Positions 1 through 8,405 are shown, numbered from the stretch's first letter. The stretch is DNA of 64,000 bases from UBA6168 sp039819485 (GCA_039819485.1 JBCBRY010000019.1:1-64000); one strand, 5' to 3'. Notes: generated by a model from the letters alone, not told the origin. Numbers and translations are program-made.

Positions 1-69
1 GAGCTATTGTCAATTGGGCATTTCCGTGTATTTTCATTTAGGAACTCTTTTGCCCCTAAGTTAATATGT

Positions 70-372
70 TTATTCAGCTAAGTTATAATAGCGCACAAGG
101 CGTTTTGTAGTAGGACAAGGAGCAACTTTTGAAATGATGATCTTATTTGAATTGGTGAGATCGTAAAGCGACCGTGTTATGTTGGTGCGCTCTTTGTCCA
201 GGGCGGCGGCTATTTGCCTCGATGTCCGAGGAATTTTGTCTCTGAGAAGGGCAAGAACTTGCGCCTGTTCGGGTTTGTACCTGCCGTCTAATAAATTGAG
301 GCTATTTGACTTAATCGATGTTAAAGCAATACTCTTACCCCGTATAGGGATATTTTCGGCTATATTTGCCAT
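70..372 (-). CDS. Small winged-helix DNA-binding protein
   Basis: 100 residues with an ATG start. Residues about 33-95 look like a MarR-type winged helix: the segment RTSRQIAAALDKERTNITRS has the usual recognition-helix pattern, followed by a short beta wing (KRLVRYYNL). The first 30 residues are unstructured-looking. It lies downstream of the tape measure gene on the same strand, inside the phage-like element. Proteins of this size and fold in phages are often regulators, but the target is unknown. The fold call is from sequence pattern only. Confidence 0.6.
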   Translation of the reverse strand: MANIAENIPIRGKSIALTSIKSNSLNLLDGRYKPEQAQVLALLRDKIPRTSRQIAAALDKERTNITRSLYDLTNSNKIIISKVAPCPTTKRLVRYYNLAE

Positions 373-418
373 ACGTAATATTTTATTTAAAAATTATTGG
401 TCTGTTGGAATTGACCGC

Positions 419-443
419 AAGCCCTGTGAAAAGGGCTTTTTTG
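419..443 (+). terminator. Hairpin with T-tract, intergenic
   Basis: A short stem (aagccc / gggctt) with an 8-nt loop is followed on the plus strand by a run of T. The neighbouring genes are on the minus strand, so this is either a terminator for an unseen plus-strand transcript or a chance hairpin. Confidence 0.4.
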
Positions 444-541
444 TTTACCGGATAAAGATAGCTTCGAGCAGATGTGAGTAAATGGAAATTTCGTTTACAA
501 AAACATTTACAAATTCATTTACACCCACCTTTTAAGTGCCT

Positions 542-712
542 CTACTGTTCAAACATCCGGGCGAATACTTGAGGAAATTTTTCCAATGGGATAATGGCCG
601 TTTTTGGGATCGTACCCGTTTGCGGAAAGGTTGGCGCTAAGGCGATGAAACCACCGTCCGCACTTGACCTGATACTTTGCCTGATGTTGTCGCTCAATTT
701 GATTTTTTCCAT
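542..712 (-). CDS. Small phage protein resembling the tape measure C-terminus
   Basis: The frame is open from 787, but that would overlap the tape measure gene by 64 bp. The ATG at 712 lies 12 bp after the tape measure stop and is the likely start, giving 56 residues. The C-terminal part (AIIPLEKFPQVFARM) closely resembles the tape measure C-terminus (MILPLEKAPEVFGNV), so it may be a diverged duplicate or a split-off tail of that protein. No other domain is recognised. Its position directly behind the tape measure gene suggests a tail-assembly role, which is inference. Confidence 0.55.
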   Translation of the reverse strand: MEKIKLSDNIRQSIRSSADGGFIALAPTFPQTGTIPKTAIIPLEKFPQVFARMFEQ

Positions 713-723
713 TCTATGTTTTG

Positions 724-3306
724 TTAGAATATCGGCGGACGTGGGCCGCCTGACCTGATTTGATGGGCTCTGATTTCTTCCAGCCAAAACAACATTTTGT
801 CCCCGCTTATTTCCGCTACCAGTTTCCTCCCGCTGTTTCCACCTCCCCCCATCGATCCAAGCACATTACCAAATACTTCAGGTGCTTTTTCAAGTGGCAA
901 TATCATTTCTTTTCCGCTTGGGTTGTCACCCACCATGGCCAAGGTTTCCCCGGTAACGATCCCTCCCGCCGCAAATGCGGGAACGGATTTGGCAAGACTG
1001 GATTTTACTACCTTGCTTAAAGCGATGAGGGCCGCCCCTCCTGCTATTGCTAAGGCAGGGTTTAAAGATTTAAGTGCTGTTTTTATTCCCTCTACCACTA
1101 TTCCGGTTTGAATGGCCAAACGGCCGACTTTTGCCAAGATGTCAGCAAGCCCACCAACAACCGACTTTAACCCGTCGGCACCTGATGCCATACCCGCAAG
1201 CATTACCCCTAAGTTTTCACTGAAATTTATCAAGGTGTCCTCTATTCCACTTTCTATGATGGCTTGTACACCCTCCCCAAACCCCTGCCATTTCATTGTA
1301 GTAGTGTCTAACTGTCCTTCCAGCATGGCCAACTGTTCCCGCAAAAATGTAACCTGCGAAGAAAAAGGACTTACCCCCTCGGTTAATAGTGAACTGAGGA
1401 CTACTTTTGTGGCTTCGATCTTTTCAGGGATGGTATTAAATGAAGTACCGAACGCTAAGTTTTTATCTTCGATAGATTCATACTGTTCGCCCAATGCCGT
1501 CAGAACGTTTTTTACTTCCCCGCTTGCGGTCTTTACCTGTGGAATGGATGTTTCAATAGAACCTTTGAGCGCATCCGCCAACATTTGATAAGAGCCGATT
1601 ATATCGGCAGGGGAGGGTAACAGGTCGGGGACTTCAATAAGTTTGCGGCCCTGTGCAATTGGTTCATTGGTCGGGTTGGGAGTTATGGTGGTATTGGGTG
1701 TAAAATCGTTCTCTGCACTGAATGCTGCAAGTGCTTGTTGTTGTTGCTCAATCTCTTTTATTTGCTGTTTTATCCTTGCGGTCGTATCGTTGGCAATTAT
1801 GTAGGCCACACTTCCCGCTTTACTAAGGACTTGTTGAAATACGGACGGGTCTTTGAGCTTGTTAATAAGGTCGAGCCGTTCTTTCTCAAGTTCAATTATT
1901 TGCTGTTCAGCGGCTTTTATCTTGGCCGCTTTCAATAGGTTTGATATATAACCGTCATAAGCGGCTGTTATCTGTTCGACACTGCTTTTCTCAATTGATA
2001 GCTGTCCGAAATAGTCACTGTTGATTTGCTTTAATCTGTCCAGGGCTTTTATCTGTTCTTTTCTTTCGGCGTTCCCGTCCTTGATGACATTTATCAATTT
2101 TTCGGCCTCTAGTTTTTCAGTGACAATGTTTTTTTGTGCCGCTGTTGTCACATCATTTAACATCGATTTTGTACGTGCAGCACTCGACATGCTGTCCTTC
2201 CATTTGTTGAATGCGATCACGGCGGCACCTATAGCCGCGACCACTGCCCCTATTGCAGTTGCTTTTGTCGCCAAGTCCATTCTTACCCAGGCAGTTTTTA
2301 GTCCGTTAACGGCAATCTGCATTTTAGACAGTCCAATGGTTCCGGCGGCGGCTTGTGCCGTCTGTACCTTCATGGTATTGGTAGCTATTGAGATGGCGCC
2401 GGTCAGGCCGATATAGATGCCCTTTAGTTTCATGCCTGTGGTTATCAACATTCCAACACCCCGTACAGTAGGCCCAATAGCAGCGGCAACGAGACCGATT
2501 TTTATAGCCAGGTTGCGGGTCTCTTCATCGGTGTCCATTATGACCTCCATGAAGTTTTTCAGTCGCTTGGCCCCTTCGTTCATCAATGGAATTACACCTT
2601 TTCCGAGGGTTTCCATAAGATCGCCCATTGTGTTCTGGAATTGGCGCATTGGGCCTAAACCCGCTTCCGCAGCCGCTTTAGCAGATCCCCCGAACTGTGT
2701 TTCAAGTTCCTTTAGAATGATGTTTTGGGCCTCTGCCACGCGGTTGGTTGCCATCATTTGTTTGATGGTTTCTTTTTGTGCTTCCGAGAACTGTATGCCG
2801 GAACGGGAAAGGGCCGTCAGTCCCTTTGTCGGATCGTTGAGAGCCTTACCAACTTGCAGGGCGGCACTTTTTAGGTCGGTTCCCATCCGGGTACTAAGGT
2901 CGGCGGCGGCCACCTGAGCCCGTTTGAACTGCTCACCTGTTACTTTGGTAAAGGTCAGCATGTTGGCCGTCAGGTTTTTTAATATATCCTCGTCTCCGAT
3001 GGTGCTTATATCCTGAATTTCAGAGGCCATTTTGCCCAGTTGCGCCACACTGAAACCGGCAGCGGCGCCAGTGCTTTTTACCCCTGTTTCCACCTGTGCA
3101 ATCGCCTGCGCCTGTTTGTCCCACAATTGCGCTGAACGTCCAAGGAAACCGAGGACCGGAACGGACACATTCATTGTCATACTATTGCCAAGTTCTTTGA
3201 ATTCCTTTGCGGTCGCTTTTAGGTTGCGTTTGGCCTTCTTACGGTTGCGTTCGAACTGAGAAATTTCCATTCCTAGTCTCACGTTAAGTTCTGCAATGCT
3301 TGACAT
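724..3306 (-). CDS. Phage tail tape measure protein
   Basis: 860 residues with an ATG start at 3306. The N-terminus is a charged helical region (about 10-45), followed by the conserved PhageMin_Tail-like core (about 60-260) with segments such as NILTANMLTF-like and ALNDPTKGLTALSRSGI. Next is a hydrophobic stretch (about 268-320), a coiled-coil and Gln-rich middle, and a second hydrophobic region near 770-800. The C-terminus (FAAGGIVTGETLAMVGDNPS ... ILPLEKAPEVF) is typical of tape measure proteins. In this family the protein sets tail length and is injected with DNA. At 860 residues it implies a medium tail, so a siphovirus-like or contractile particle is possible. No frameshift is seen. Confidence 0.9.
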   Translation of the reverse strand: MSSIAELNVRLGMEISQFERNRKKAKRNLKATAKEFKELGNSMTMNVSVPVLGFLGRSAQLWDKQAQAIAQVETGVKSTGAAAGFSVAQLGKMASEIQDISTIGDEDILKNLTANMLTFTKVTGEQFKRAQVAAADLSTRMGTDLKSAALQVGKALNDPTKGLTALSRSGIQFSEAQKETIKQMMATNRVAEAQNIILKELETQFGGSAKAAAEAGLGPMRQFQNTMGDLMETLGKGVIPLMNEGAKRLKNFMEVIMDTDEETRNLAIKIGLVAAAIGPTVRGVGMLITTGMKLKGIYIGLTGAISIATNTMKVQTAQAAAGTIGLSKMQIAVNGLKTAWVRMDLATKATAIGAVVAAIGAAVIAFNKWKDSMSSAARTKSMLNDVTTAAQKNIVTEKLEAEKLINVIKDGNAERKEQIKALDRLKQINSDYFGQLSIEKSSVEQITAAYDGYISNLLKAAKIKAAEQQIIELEKERLDLINKLKDPSVFQQVLSKAGSVAYIIANDTTARIKQQIKEIEQQQQALAAFSAENDFTPNTTITPNPTNEPIAQGRKLIEVPDLLPSPADIIGSYQMLADALKGSIETSIPQVKTASGEVKNVLTALGEQYESIEDKNLAFGTSFNTIPEKIEATKVVLSSLLTEGVSPFSSQVTFLREQLAMLEGQLDTTTMKWQGFGEGVQAIIESGIEDTLINFSENLGVMLAGMASGADGLKSVVGGLADILAKVGRLAIQTGIVVEGIKTALKSLNPALAIAGGAALIALSKVVKSSLAKSVPAFAAGGIVTGETLAMVGDNPSGKEMILPLEKAPEVFGNVLGSMGGGGNSGRKLVAEISGDKMLFWLEEIRAHQIRSGGPRPPIF

Positions 3307-3365
3307 GATAGTTTGCGTTTTTGTGTGTTGTTATTGTTTGGGCTGTTTGTAATGTTGATCGATAA

Positions 3366-3680
3366 TTAGTTTCTGGAATAGCGGCTTTCTGTGAGTGATT
3401 TGAAATTGGCCAATAGATCAACCTTACGGTAGCGGACTATTTTTCCGCTCCTTACTTTTATAACCCTTCCTTCTTTCGACCAAGTGTCAAGCGTACCCAA
3501 TGAAATGTTTAGCAGTTTGGCGGCCTGTTTCCGAGTTAGGAATTCAGGGAGGTTCGCAGATTCGCCGCCAATTTTTGGAAGTATAGATTCAACGGCTTTC
3601 TGTGCTTCTTCACGCATCCAACTACGTTGAAGTTTTTCAAATTCGTTAAGATTAATTGAAAGCAAAATTTGATGCGACAT
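3366..3680 (-). CDS. Helix-turn-helix excisionase-like protein
   Basis: 104 residues. Residues about 47-95 form a MerR/excisionase-type helix-turn-helix (TRKQAAKLLNISLGTLDTWS, then GRVIKVRSGKIVRYRKVDLL), the fold of the helix_turn_helix_17 family. The N-terminal third is helical (EFEKLQRSWMREEAQKAVES). It sits between the integrase block and the tape measure gene of the same element. In Bacteroidetes mobile elements this kind of protein usually acts as the recombination directionality factor or a local regulator. Excisionase function is inferred from position. Confidence 0.75.
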   Translation of the reverse strand: MSHQILLSINLNEFEKLQRSWMREEAQKAVESILPKIGGESANLPEFLTRKQAAKLLNISLGTLDTWSKEGRVIKVRSGKIVRYRKVDLLANFKSLTESRYSRN

Positions 3681-3766
3681 AAGAATTATTGTTTTGTTCG
3701 CAACAAATTTGATTTATGGTGAGGTAAGATGAAAGAGTTACGGGTAACGTTACGGGGTAACTTTCT

Positions 3767-4762
3767 TTAACCACCCAATAACTTTAAGTTTTGGATAGCT
3801 TTTTTCCTTGCAATGGGGAACTTTTCTTCATTGAGGAATCGGATTATTGAATTGTGGCGTTTTATGTTAATATCAGATTTTTCTAAATGAGATTTACGGT
3901 TTTTATAGTCATTGAGAAATCCGTAAAATTTGATACCACTTCTTTTTTCTCCATTCTTAATAAATTTTTCAGCAAATTCTATAGCATTTCTTTTGCTCTC
4001 AAATGATTTCATTTCATTCCATGATTGACGGTAGTAAATCATGAGAGCAAATTCAGGTTGATCCAACATCGAAAACTCCTCAGCAGTTTTAGCATTCTTT
4101 ACATTTTTCTTTAAATTATGGAATCCCCTAAAACCTTCAAACCATTTCCCTTTATCGCTTGATTCATAATTGAAATAAAAATCAGTCCATAGGCATGGAG
4201 TAAAATTTCCTTCCTTTAAGTCTTTTTCTATATTATCGAGGAAACCCAATACACTTGGGAGCCTTTTCTGAATATTAAATTTATGAATATCATGTAAAGT
4301 TTCATCTTCCAATATTTCATATTCGAGCTTATGGGTAATATGCTGTAATTTTTCAATCCTCATTAAAGCCTTATCGATAAGATTCTTTTTAACAATGGCT
4401 GGCGATAAAACATTGCCGTAAACCTTATCTGCCCATTCTATTTGAGGAGGAGCAACAAGTTTGTACTTCCAATTAACAATGGAAAATATTTTTTCTTTCC
4501 ATTGTTGAGAATTTATAAAATGATTATGCGAAATTAATTCACGATAGCCTTTATAATTTCGTGTTAAATCCCTTTCAAGCCGTTCCTCAATTGGCAAAGG
4601 GAAACGAGCCTGTTCAAACTCGCATTTCATTGATTCTTTTAAATGCTGTTCAAAATAATCCTTTTGGGCTTCTATCAATTCATCGTCAAAAAAGAAATGC
4701 AAAGCCAGTTTAGTAGGCTTCAAAAGTTCATGAGCTAATTCTAACTGATCGGCATTTTTCAT
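3767..4762 (-). CDS. Unknown protein coupled to the integrase gene
   Basis: 331 residues, start ATG at 4762. The start overlaps the integrase stop by 4 bp (ATGA arrangement), so the two are probably translationally coupled. The protein is rich in Lys, Glu, Phe, Tyr and Trp and mostly helical by eye; it has no signal peptide or membrane segment. I see no catalytic motif I can name. The gene is clearly more AT-rich than the integrase or the tape measure gene. Possible roles are control of integration or a cargo function of the element, but there is no direct evidence. Confidence 0.7.
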   Translation of the reverse strand: MKNADQLELAHELLKPTKLALHFFFDDELIEAQKDYFEQHLKESMKCEFEQARFPLPIEERLERDLTRNYKGYRELISHNHFINSQQWKEKIFSIVNWKYKLVAPPQIEWADKVYGNVLSPAIVKKNLIDKALMRIEKLQHITHKLEYEILEDETLHDIHKFNIQKRLPSVLGFLDNIEKDLKEGNFTPCLWTDFYFNYESSDKGKWFEGFRGFHNLKKNVKNAKTAEEFSMLDQPEFALMIYYRQSWNEMKSFESKRNAIEFAEKFIKNGEKRSGIKFYGFLNDYKNRKSHLEKSDINIKRHNSIIRFLNEEKFPIARKKAIQNLKLLGG

Positions 4763-6015
4763 TTCGCTACTTTTAAAGGTGAGGTATTGAAAAAAGGATT
4801 CAAAGCGATTAGAACTGCATTTTCCTCTTTACTGATCTTAATATATTTCAAAAAGGATTTCTCTGAACGGTGACCCGTTATGGCCCTAATGGAAATGGCA
4901 GGAATGCCAGCTTTATAGGCATTGGTTGCAAATGACCGCCGGGCCGTGTGGGTAGTCACCAAATCACATTTCCTAACTGCCTCGTTGCCCCTTTTTCCAC
5001 CTATGGAAGTGGTAACTGAAATAGTTTGGGTAAACCCTGCCAATTCTGCGAGTTCCTTTAACCGGGCGTTCATTTTCTGGTTGCTTATTGGTTTGGGAGG
5101 TTTACCACCGTATTTGTCAAGAATGGACCTGACAATTGGGCTAATGGGAATTACTACTTTCTCGCCTGTCTTTTGGGTAGTCATCGCAATACATTCTTTC
5201 CCATCAATTGATTGGATATTTTCGGGCCTTATGTTGGTGAAATCTGAAAACCTTAAACCGGTATAGGCACCGACCAAAAACAAATCTCTTACCCGTTCCA
5301 ATGCCTTTCTATCTGACAAGTCCAAGCGATAAAGGATAGAGAGTTCATCAGTAGTTAAATAAATACTTTGGACCTCAACCCTTGGAACACTGAAGCGGCG
5401 GCTTTTGAAAGCCTGATTTTTGTTTATTCCCCGTTCCGTTGCTTCGTGGAGAAATGTTTTCAGGATGCCCACCATTTTGCTTGCAGTGTTCTGATTCAAT
5501 GACACGGGGGGAGCAAATAGGTATTTTTGGAAATCTGCCAGGAAGTCGAGGTCTATATCTTCAAAATCAAGGTTATAGGAAAATGCCTCCAAATGTTTTA
5601 AAGCGGTTCGGTAGGTCTTAACTGTATTCTCCGTGAACTTCGGTAGGTTTTCACGTTCCTTTATCAATTGGCGAATGAAACCGAAAAGGGATGTCTCCCC
5701 AGCGGTTGCCCCTCTCAGCGTGAACCGGTCCAGCTCGTTTTTAAATTGGGTCACAGAGATAGCCTTGCCTTGGTTCACGAACCTTTGATTGATGGCAATG
5801 ACTTCGTTTTGCAACCTGTTCAAAAAAGGGTTCAATTCGACATGAAGGGGGAAACGGCGTGTCTGAATGGCCCTCTCCTTTTCAAAATTCCAGTATTTCG
5901 GATGGATGGTGAAAGGCAGGTAATATTTGAACTTCTTTCGCCGGTAATAGAATTGGGTGTAGATAGGTGTTTCTTTATCGGCGTTAGCTTCCTTTAGGTA
6001 GAAATGGACTTTCAT
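4759..6015 (-). CDS. Tyrosine recombinase / integrase
   Basis: 418 residues, ATG at 6015. Three parts are visible: an N-terminal arm-binding domain (about 1-95), a SAM-like core-binding domain (about 105-200), and the catalytic domain. Catalytic signatures are GLRFSDF (first Arg), TTQKTGEKV (Lys), HTARRSFAT (His and second Arg), ITGHRSEKSFLKY (His and nucleophilic Tyr). The order and spacing match Bacteroidetes phage/transposon integrases. It is transcribed away from the putative att site, about 190 bp from its start. It probably integrates and excises the element at a tRNA gene. Confidence 0.95.
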   Translation of the reverse strand: MKVHFYLKEANADKETPIYTQFYYRRKKFKYYLPFTIHPKYWNFEKERAIQTRRFPLHVELNPFLNRLQNEVIAINQRFVNQGKAISVTQFKNELDRFTLRGATAGETSLFGFIRQLIKERENLPKFTENTVKTYRTALKHLEAFSYNLDFEDIDLDFLADFQKYLFAPPVSLNQNTASKMVGILKTFLHEATERGINKNQAFKSRRFSVPRVEVQSIYLTTDELSILYRLDLSDRKALERVRDLFLVGAYTGLRFSDFTNIRPENIQSIDGKECIAMTTQKTGEKVVIPISPIVRSILDKYGGKPPKPISNQKMNARLKELAELAGFTQTISVTTSIGGKRGNEAVRKCDLVTTHTARRSFATNAYKAGIPAISIRAITGHRSEKSFLKYIKISKEENAVLIALNPFFNTSPLKVAK

Positions 6016-6202
6016 AAATCACGGCTTGGGTAATAGAATTGTTTCGCACTTCAAATATACGACTAAAGGAATACAGGGGGCTAATTTGGGGGCTAAATTT
6101 TAAGCCGGATCAGTTTAATGTTGATTCAATAAATTTATAAATATCTGATTTACAATGAAATAAAAACAATATTAGAACACCAAAAAACAGTAATTTGCAT
6201 AA

Positions 6203-6223
6203 GTTCGATTCCGTCCCGCACCA
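6203..6223 (+). other. tRNA 3'-end remnant, putative att site
   Basis: The 21 bp read GTTCGATTCC then GTCCCGCACCA. This is a T-loop, the 3' half of a T-stem, a 7-nt acceptor strand (CCGCACC) and the discriminator A. The sequence just upstream cannot form the 5' side of the T-stem and no tRNA body is present, so this is a truncated copy. Duplication of a tRNA 3' end is the usual footprint of a tRNA-targeting integrase. The complete tRNA should lie at the other end of the element, outside the window. Confidence 0.65.
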
Positions 6224-6237
6224 CGACTAAAAACGAC

Positions 6238-6276
6238 AAGCCCTTGTAATTAATTGAATTACAAGGGCTTTTTATT
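6238..6276 (+). terminator. Rho-independent terminator
   Basis: A 13-bp stem (aagcccttgtaat / attacaagggctt) is followed by TTTTATTTT. It lies directly after the tRNA-like remnant and was probably the terminator of the tRNA gene before integration. The same arm sequence aagcccttgtaa recurs in the terminator at 13936. Confidence 0.8.
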
Positions 6277-6465
6277 TTAGGGAGCTACCTGGGGGATTAA
6301 ACCAAAATCTAAATGCTTAATTAAACCTTTACAGTAACCACGAAATGAATCACAGCGATTTAAAGGTATTGTTTTTACATTTCGTGAACTCCTACCAATA
6401 ATTTTGGCAAGCAGACAGATGTAGCTGCGCTTGTTTCTTTGTTGATCTGCCTTTGTGTGCGTGCA

Positions 6466-7350
6466 TTATGATTCCTCTCCTTCGTTATTTAAAATATCCT
6501 CGATGCCAAGTTGCAACTGGTTTATGATATTAATGGATTCTTCCAATGTCTCGAAGGACATGATTTTTCCCATTGGGCTATTTTCAGTGTCTTGTATGTT
6601 TTTGGTTAAAATAGCTCTTACCCTCGATTGAATTTTTTCAGAACCCTTTATTAAAGTACCAATTTTTCTTCCAATGTATCTTGAAGTAACATACTCATTG
6701 AAATTTCTATTTTGATCTTGAAAAAGGTCAATTAAATCATCATCTGTTTCAATAATTTCATCAATTTCCAGCAAATATAAATTCCTAATTATGTATTCAA
6801 TGTCTTGTATGTCCTTTGCCCGGTGCTTCCGATCATCCCACGCAATTAATTTTAATAAAACCACCCCTGGCAGCGAACAGACTTTTATATCAAATCCCTG
6901 GTCGGTTTTAATGGTATTGGTGGAGCCATAAACTTCAGCAAAGCCGGGCATGTCGAGGGTGAACGTTTTTTTTGCCTTGAGTTCTACTTGCCCTTTTTCG
7001 TTTTCAATTTCTCCGAAAGGGAGTAAGTCCAATTCATATCGATTGTCATATATCAACTTTATTGGTTCGGTACTATGCACTTCGAATCCGTCAATTTCTG
7101 TTAGTTTTTCTTTTAACCGACCAAATTCATCTTCACTTGAAAGCATCACTGCCAAGTCCAGGTCTCGTGTTTTTCTGGCAGGTGGGTCGGTATGGCCTTT
7201 GGCCAATAGCTCTACATCGCGGGCAAAAGCACCTACAACAAAATAGTCGATTTTTAATTTTTTGAAAACAGGAATGATGGCATTGAGGATTTCAATGACC
7301 ACATCATCGGTTATTTTATTTAGAAAAATGGGCTGATAATTCTCTTTCAT
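6466..7350 (-). CDS. abiEii: AbiEii-type nucleotidyltransferase toxin
   Basis: 294 residues from the ATG at 7350. An upstream in-frame ATG at 7386 would give 306 residues but overlaps the antitoxin gene by 71 bp instead of 35 bp. Residues about 38-75 carry the nucleotidyltransferase signature: VVGAFARD, then TRDLDLAVM with the metal-binding Asp pair, as in AbiEii/MenT toxins. Known members of the family transfer nucleotides to tRNA and stop growth when not neutralised. It follows its partner gene on the same strand in the usual antitoxin-toxin order. The overlap suggests translational coupling. It could defend against phages or stabilise the neighbouring element; which one is not visible. Confidence 0.8.
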   Translation of the reverse strand: MKENYQPIFLNKITDDVVIEILNAIIPVFKKLKIDYFVVGAFARDVELLAKGHTDPPARKTRDLDLAVMLSSEDEFGRLKEKLTEIDGFEVHSTEPIKLIYDNRYELDLLPFGEIENEKGQVELKAKKTFTLDMPGFAEVYGSTNTIKTDQGFDIKVCSLPGVVLLKLIAWDDRKHRAKDIQDIEYIIRNLYLLEIDEIIETDDDLIDLFQDQNRNFNEYVTSRYIGRKIGTLIKGSEKIQSRVRAILTKNIQDTENSPMGKIMSFETLEESINIINQLQLGIEDILNNEGEES

Positions 7351-8332
7351 ATAATTTTCTTGCGGTTTCGAAATTTCGGTTATCATTTGTGCCGATCAAG
7401 TCAGCATAGACCAATAATGGGCTGACTATTTGATGGCCTCTGTCCGTAAAATTATTTTCTTCAAGATTCCAAAATACATTATATACTTGTACATTTCCTT
7501 TGTTGGGATCAGGAACTAAATGCAGGTTTTTGATCAGGTCGTTTTTGCTGCGTTTAGAATAAACGGTCCATTCGCCAGGAGATAAATAATCCGTTATCAC
7601 ATCAGCCGCCGGTTCCCCCCCCCAAAAAGTGTCCGCACCTAAATCCATGTTTTTCCATCCTGGCAATTTATTTGGCAGAAACCTGAATTTACCTCGATGC
7701 AAAGAAGGTTTTAATTTCTCATTGTAAGCTTGCACCCATCTTTCTAACAGTTCTTGTTTATTGGTGAGCTTTTTTTCTTTTTGATTTAATTGGATGAGAA
7801 ACTGCCTTTCTTTCAGGTCCCGGAGAATGCCGCCAATGGTACTTTTGGAAATATTGGCAGCACTGGCCATCACATCATAAGTTTGGTTGATCAACTCATC
7901 ATTCAGCAAGAAGGCATAAAGGAGTTTAATCCCATTTTTATTGAATGCCACATACTTCTTCTTTCGCTCCCCATTATCCAACTTTTTACCTTCAATCAAG
8001 ATGTACAACCCTTCATCGTTTTTGATAAAACAATTGCCCGCCATATCTAAATAATTGATACTTTCTTTTTCAAGGATCTCCTTTGCCGACCTTGATATGG
8101 ACCCGGATACCAGCAAAAGCAAATCAGCGTCAACTTGTGAAATTTGCTTCAAAACATGAGTGAGGTTGGATTTATGGACATCTCTTTTGATCTCCACGCG
8201 ATACTCTTTTGAGTCTCCTATCCTGAGAAAGGCATCCACACCACGAACCTCTGATTCCGTTACATCTATTGGCAGATGCACCCATTTTTTAAGGTTTTCA
8301 ACAGCATTGTACAGAATATCATTTTCAAGCAC
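7316..8332 (-). CDS. abiEi: AbiEi-type antitoxin with HTH and nuclease-like N-terminus
   Basis: 338 residues, ATG at 8332. Residues about 150-200 form a winged helix (TYDVMASAANISKSTIGGIL then RDLKERQFL). The N-terminal third has VDAFLRIG followed by YRVEIKRD, spaced like the D...ExK core of PD-(D/E)XK folds. Many Bacteroidetes AbiEi-family antitoxins share this layout. In studied AbiE systems the antitoxin represses its own promoter through inverted repeats and blocks the toxin without stable binding (type IV). An inverted repeat that fits such an operator lies at 8334-8385. Whether the nuclease-like part is active is unknown. Confidence 0.8.
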   Translation of the reverse strand: MLENDILYNAVENLKKWVHLPIDVTESEVRGVDAFLRIGDSKEYRVEIKRDVHKSNLTHVLKQISQVDADLLLLVSGSISRSAKEILEKESINYLDMAGNCFIKNDEGLYILIEGKKLDNGERKKKYVAFNKNGIKLLYAFLLNDELINQTYDVMASAANISKSTIGGILRDLKERQFLIQLNQKEKKLTNKQELLERWVQAYNEKLKPSLHRGKFRFLPNKLPGWKNMDLGADTFWGGEPAADVITDYLSPGEWTVYSKRSKNDLIKNLHLVPDPNKGNVQVYNVFWNLEENNFTDRGHQIVSPLLVYADLIGTNDNRNFETARKLYERELSAHFSK

Positions 8333-8333
8333 C

Positions 8334-8385
8334 GTTCGAAAAATTTACATAAATTTAAAAAAGCGAACAAGCAAATTTATCGAAC
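8334..8385 (-). promoter_or_regulatory. Putative AbiEi operator (inverted repeat)
   Basis: Two 13-bp arms, gttcgaaaaattt (8334-8346) and aaatttatcgaac (8373-8385), are complementary at 12 of 13 positions and separated by 26 bp. The left arm touches the antitoxin start codon and the right arm overlaps a -7 promoter box. This is what autorepression by AbiEi would need. Confidence 0.6.
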
Positions 8386-8392
8386 AAATTTA
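8372..8392 (-). promoter_or_regulatory. Two Bacteroidota -7 boxes for the AbiE operon
   Basis: Read on the minus strand, TAAATTTG occurs twice (8372-8379 and 8385-8392), both perfect matches to TAnnTTTG and 13 bp apart. Both would transcribe the AbiE pair with a leader of roughly 35-50 nt. Confidence 0.55.
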
Positions 8393-8405
8393 AATACTCA
8401 AACAT

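Larger units (their letters stand above)
1..6223 (-). mobile_element. Right end of an integrated phage-like element
   Basis: All genes from the left edge to about position 6015 lie on the minus strand. They comprise a tail tape measure protein, an excisionase-like helix-turn-helix protein and a tyrosine integrase, with the integrase outermost. About 190 bp beyond the integrase start lies a 21-bp tRNA 3'-end fragment (6203-6223), which fits an attachment site. The left end and most structural genes must lie outside the window. It could be a complete prophage or a decayed one; the window alone cannot decide. The right boundary is inferred from the tRNA remnant and from the change of gene content after it. 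Confidence 0.8.
6016..6465. other. Intergenic: att site, terminator, otherwise no gene
   Basis: Contains the integrase upstream region, the tRNA-like remnant (6203-6223) and a terminator (6238-6276). From about 6280 to 6465 I see no coding region or clear signal. Confidence 0.6.

Noticed and set aside
6203..6223. Complete tRNA gene
   Set aside because: No anticodon arm, D arm or 5' acceptor strand is found upstream; only the 3' end is present.
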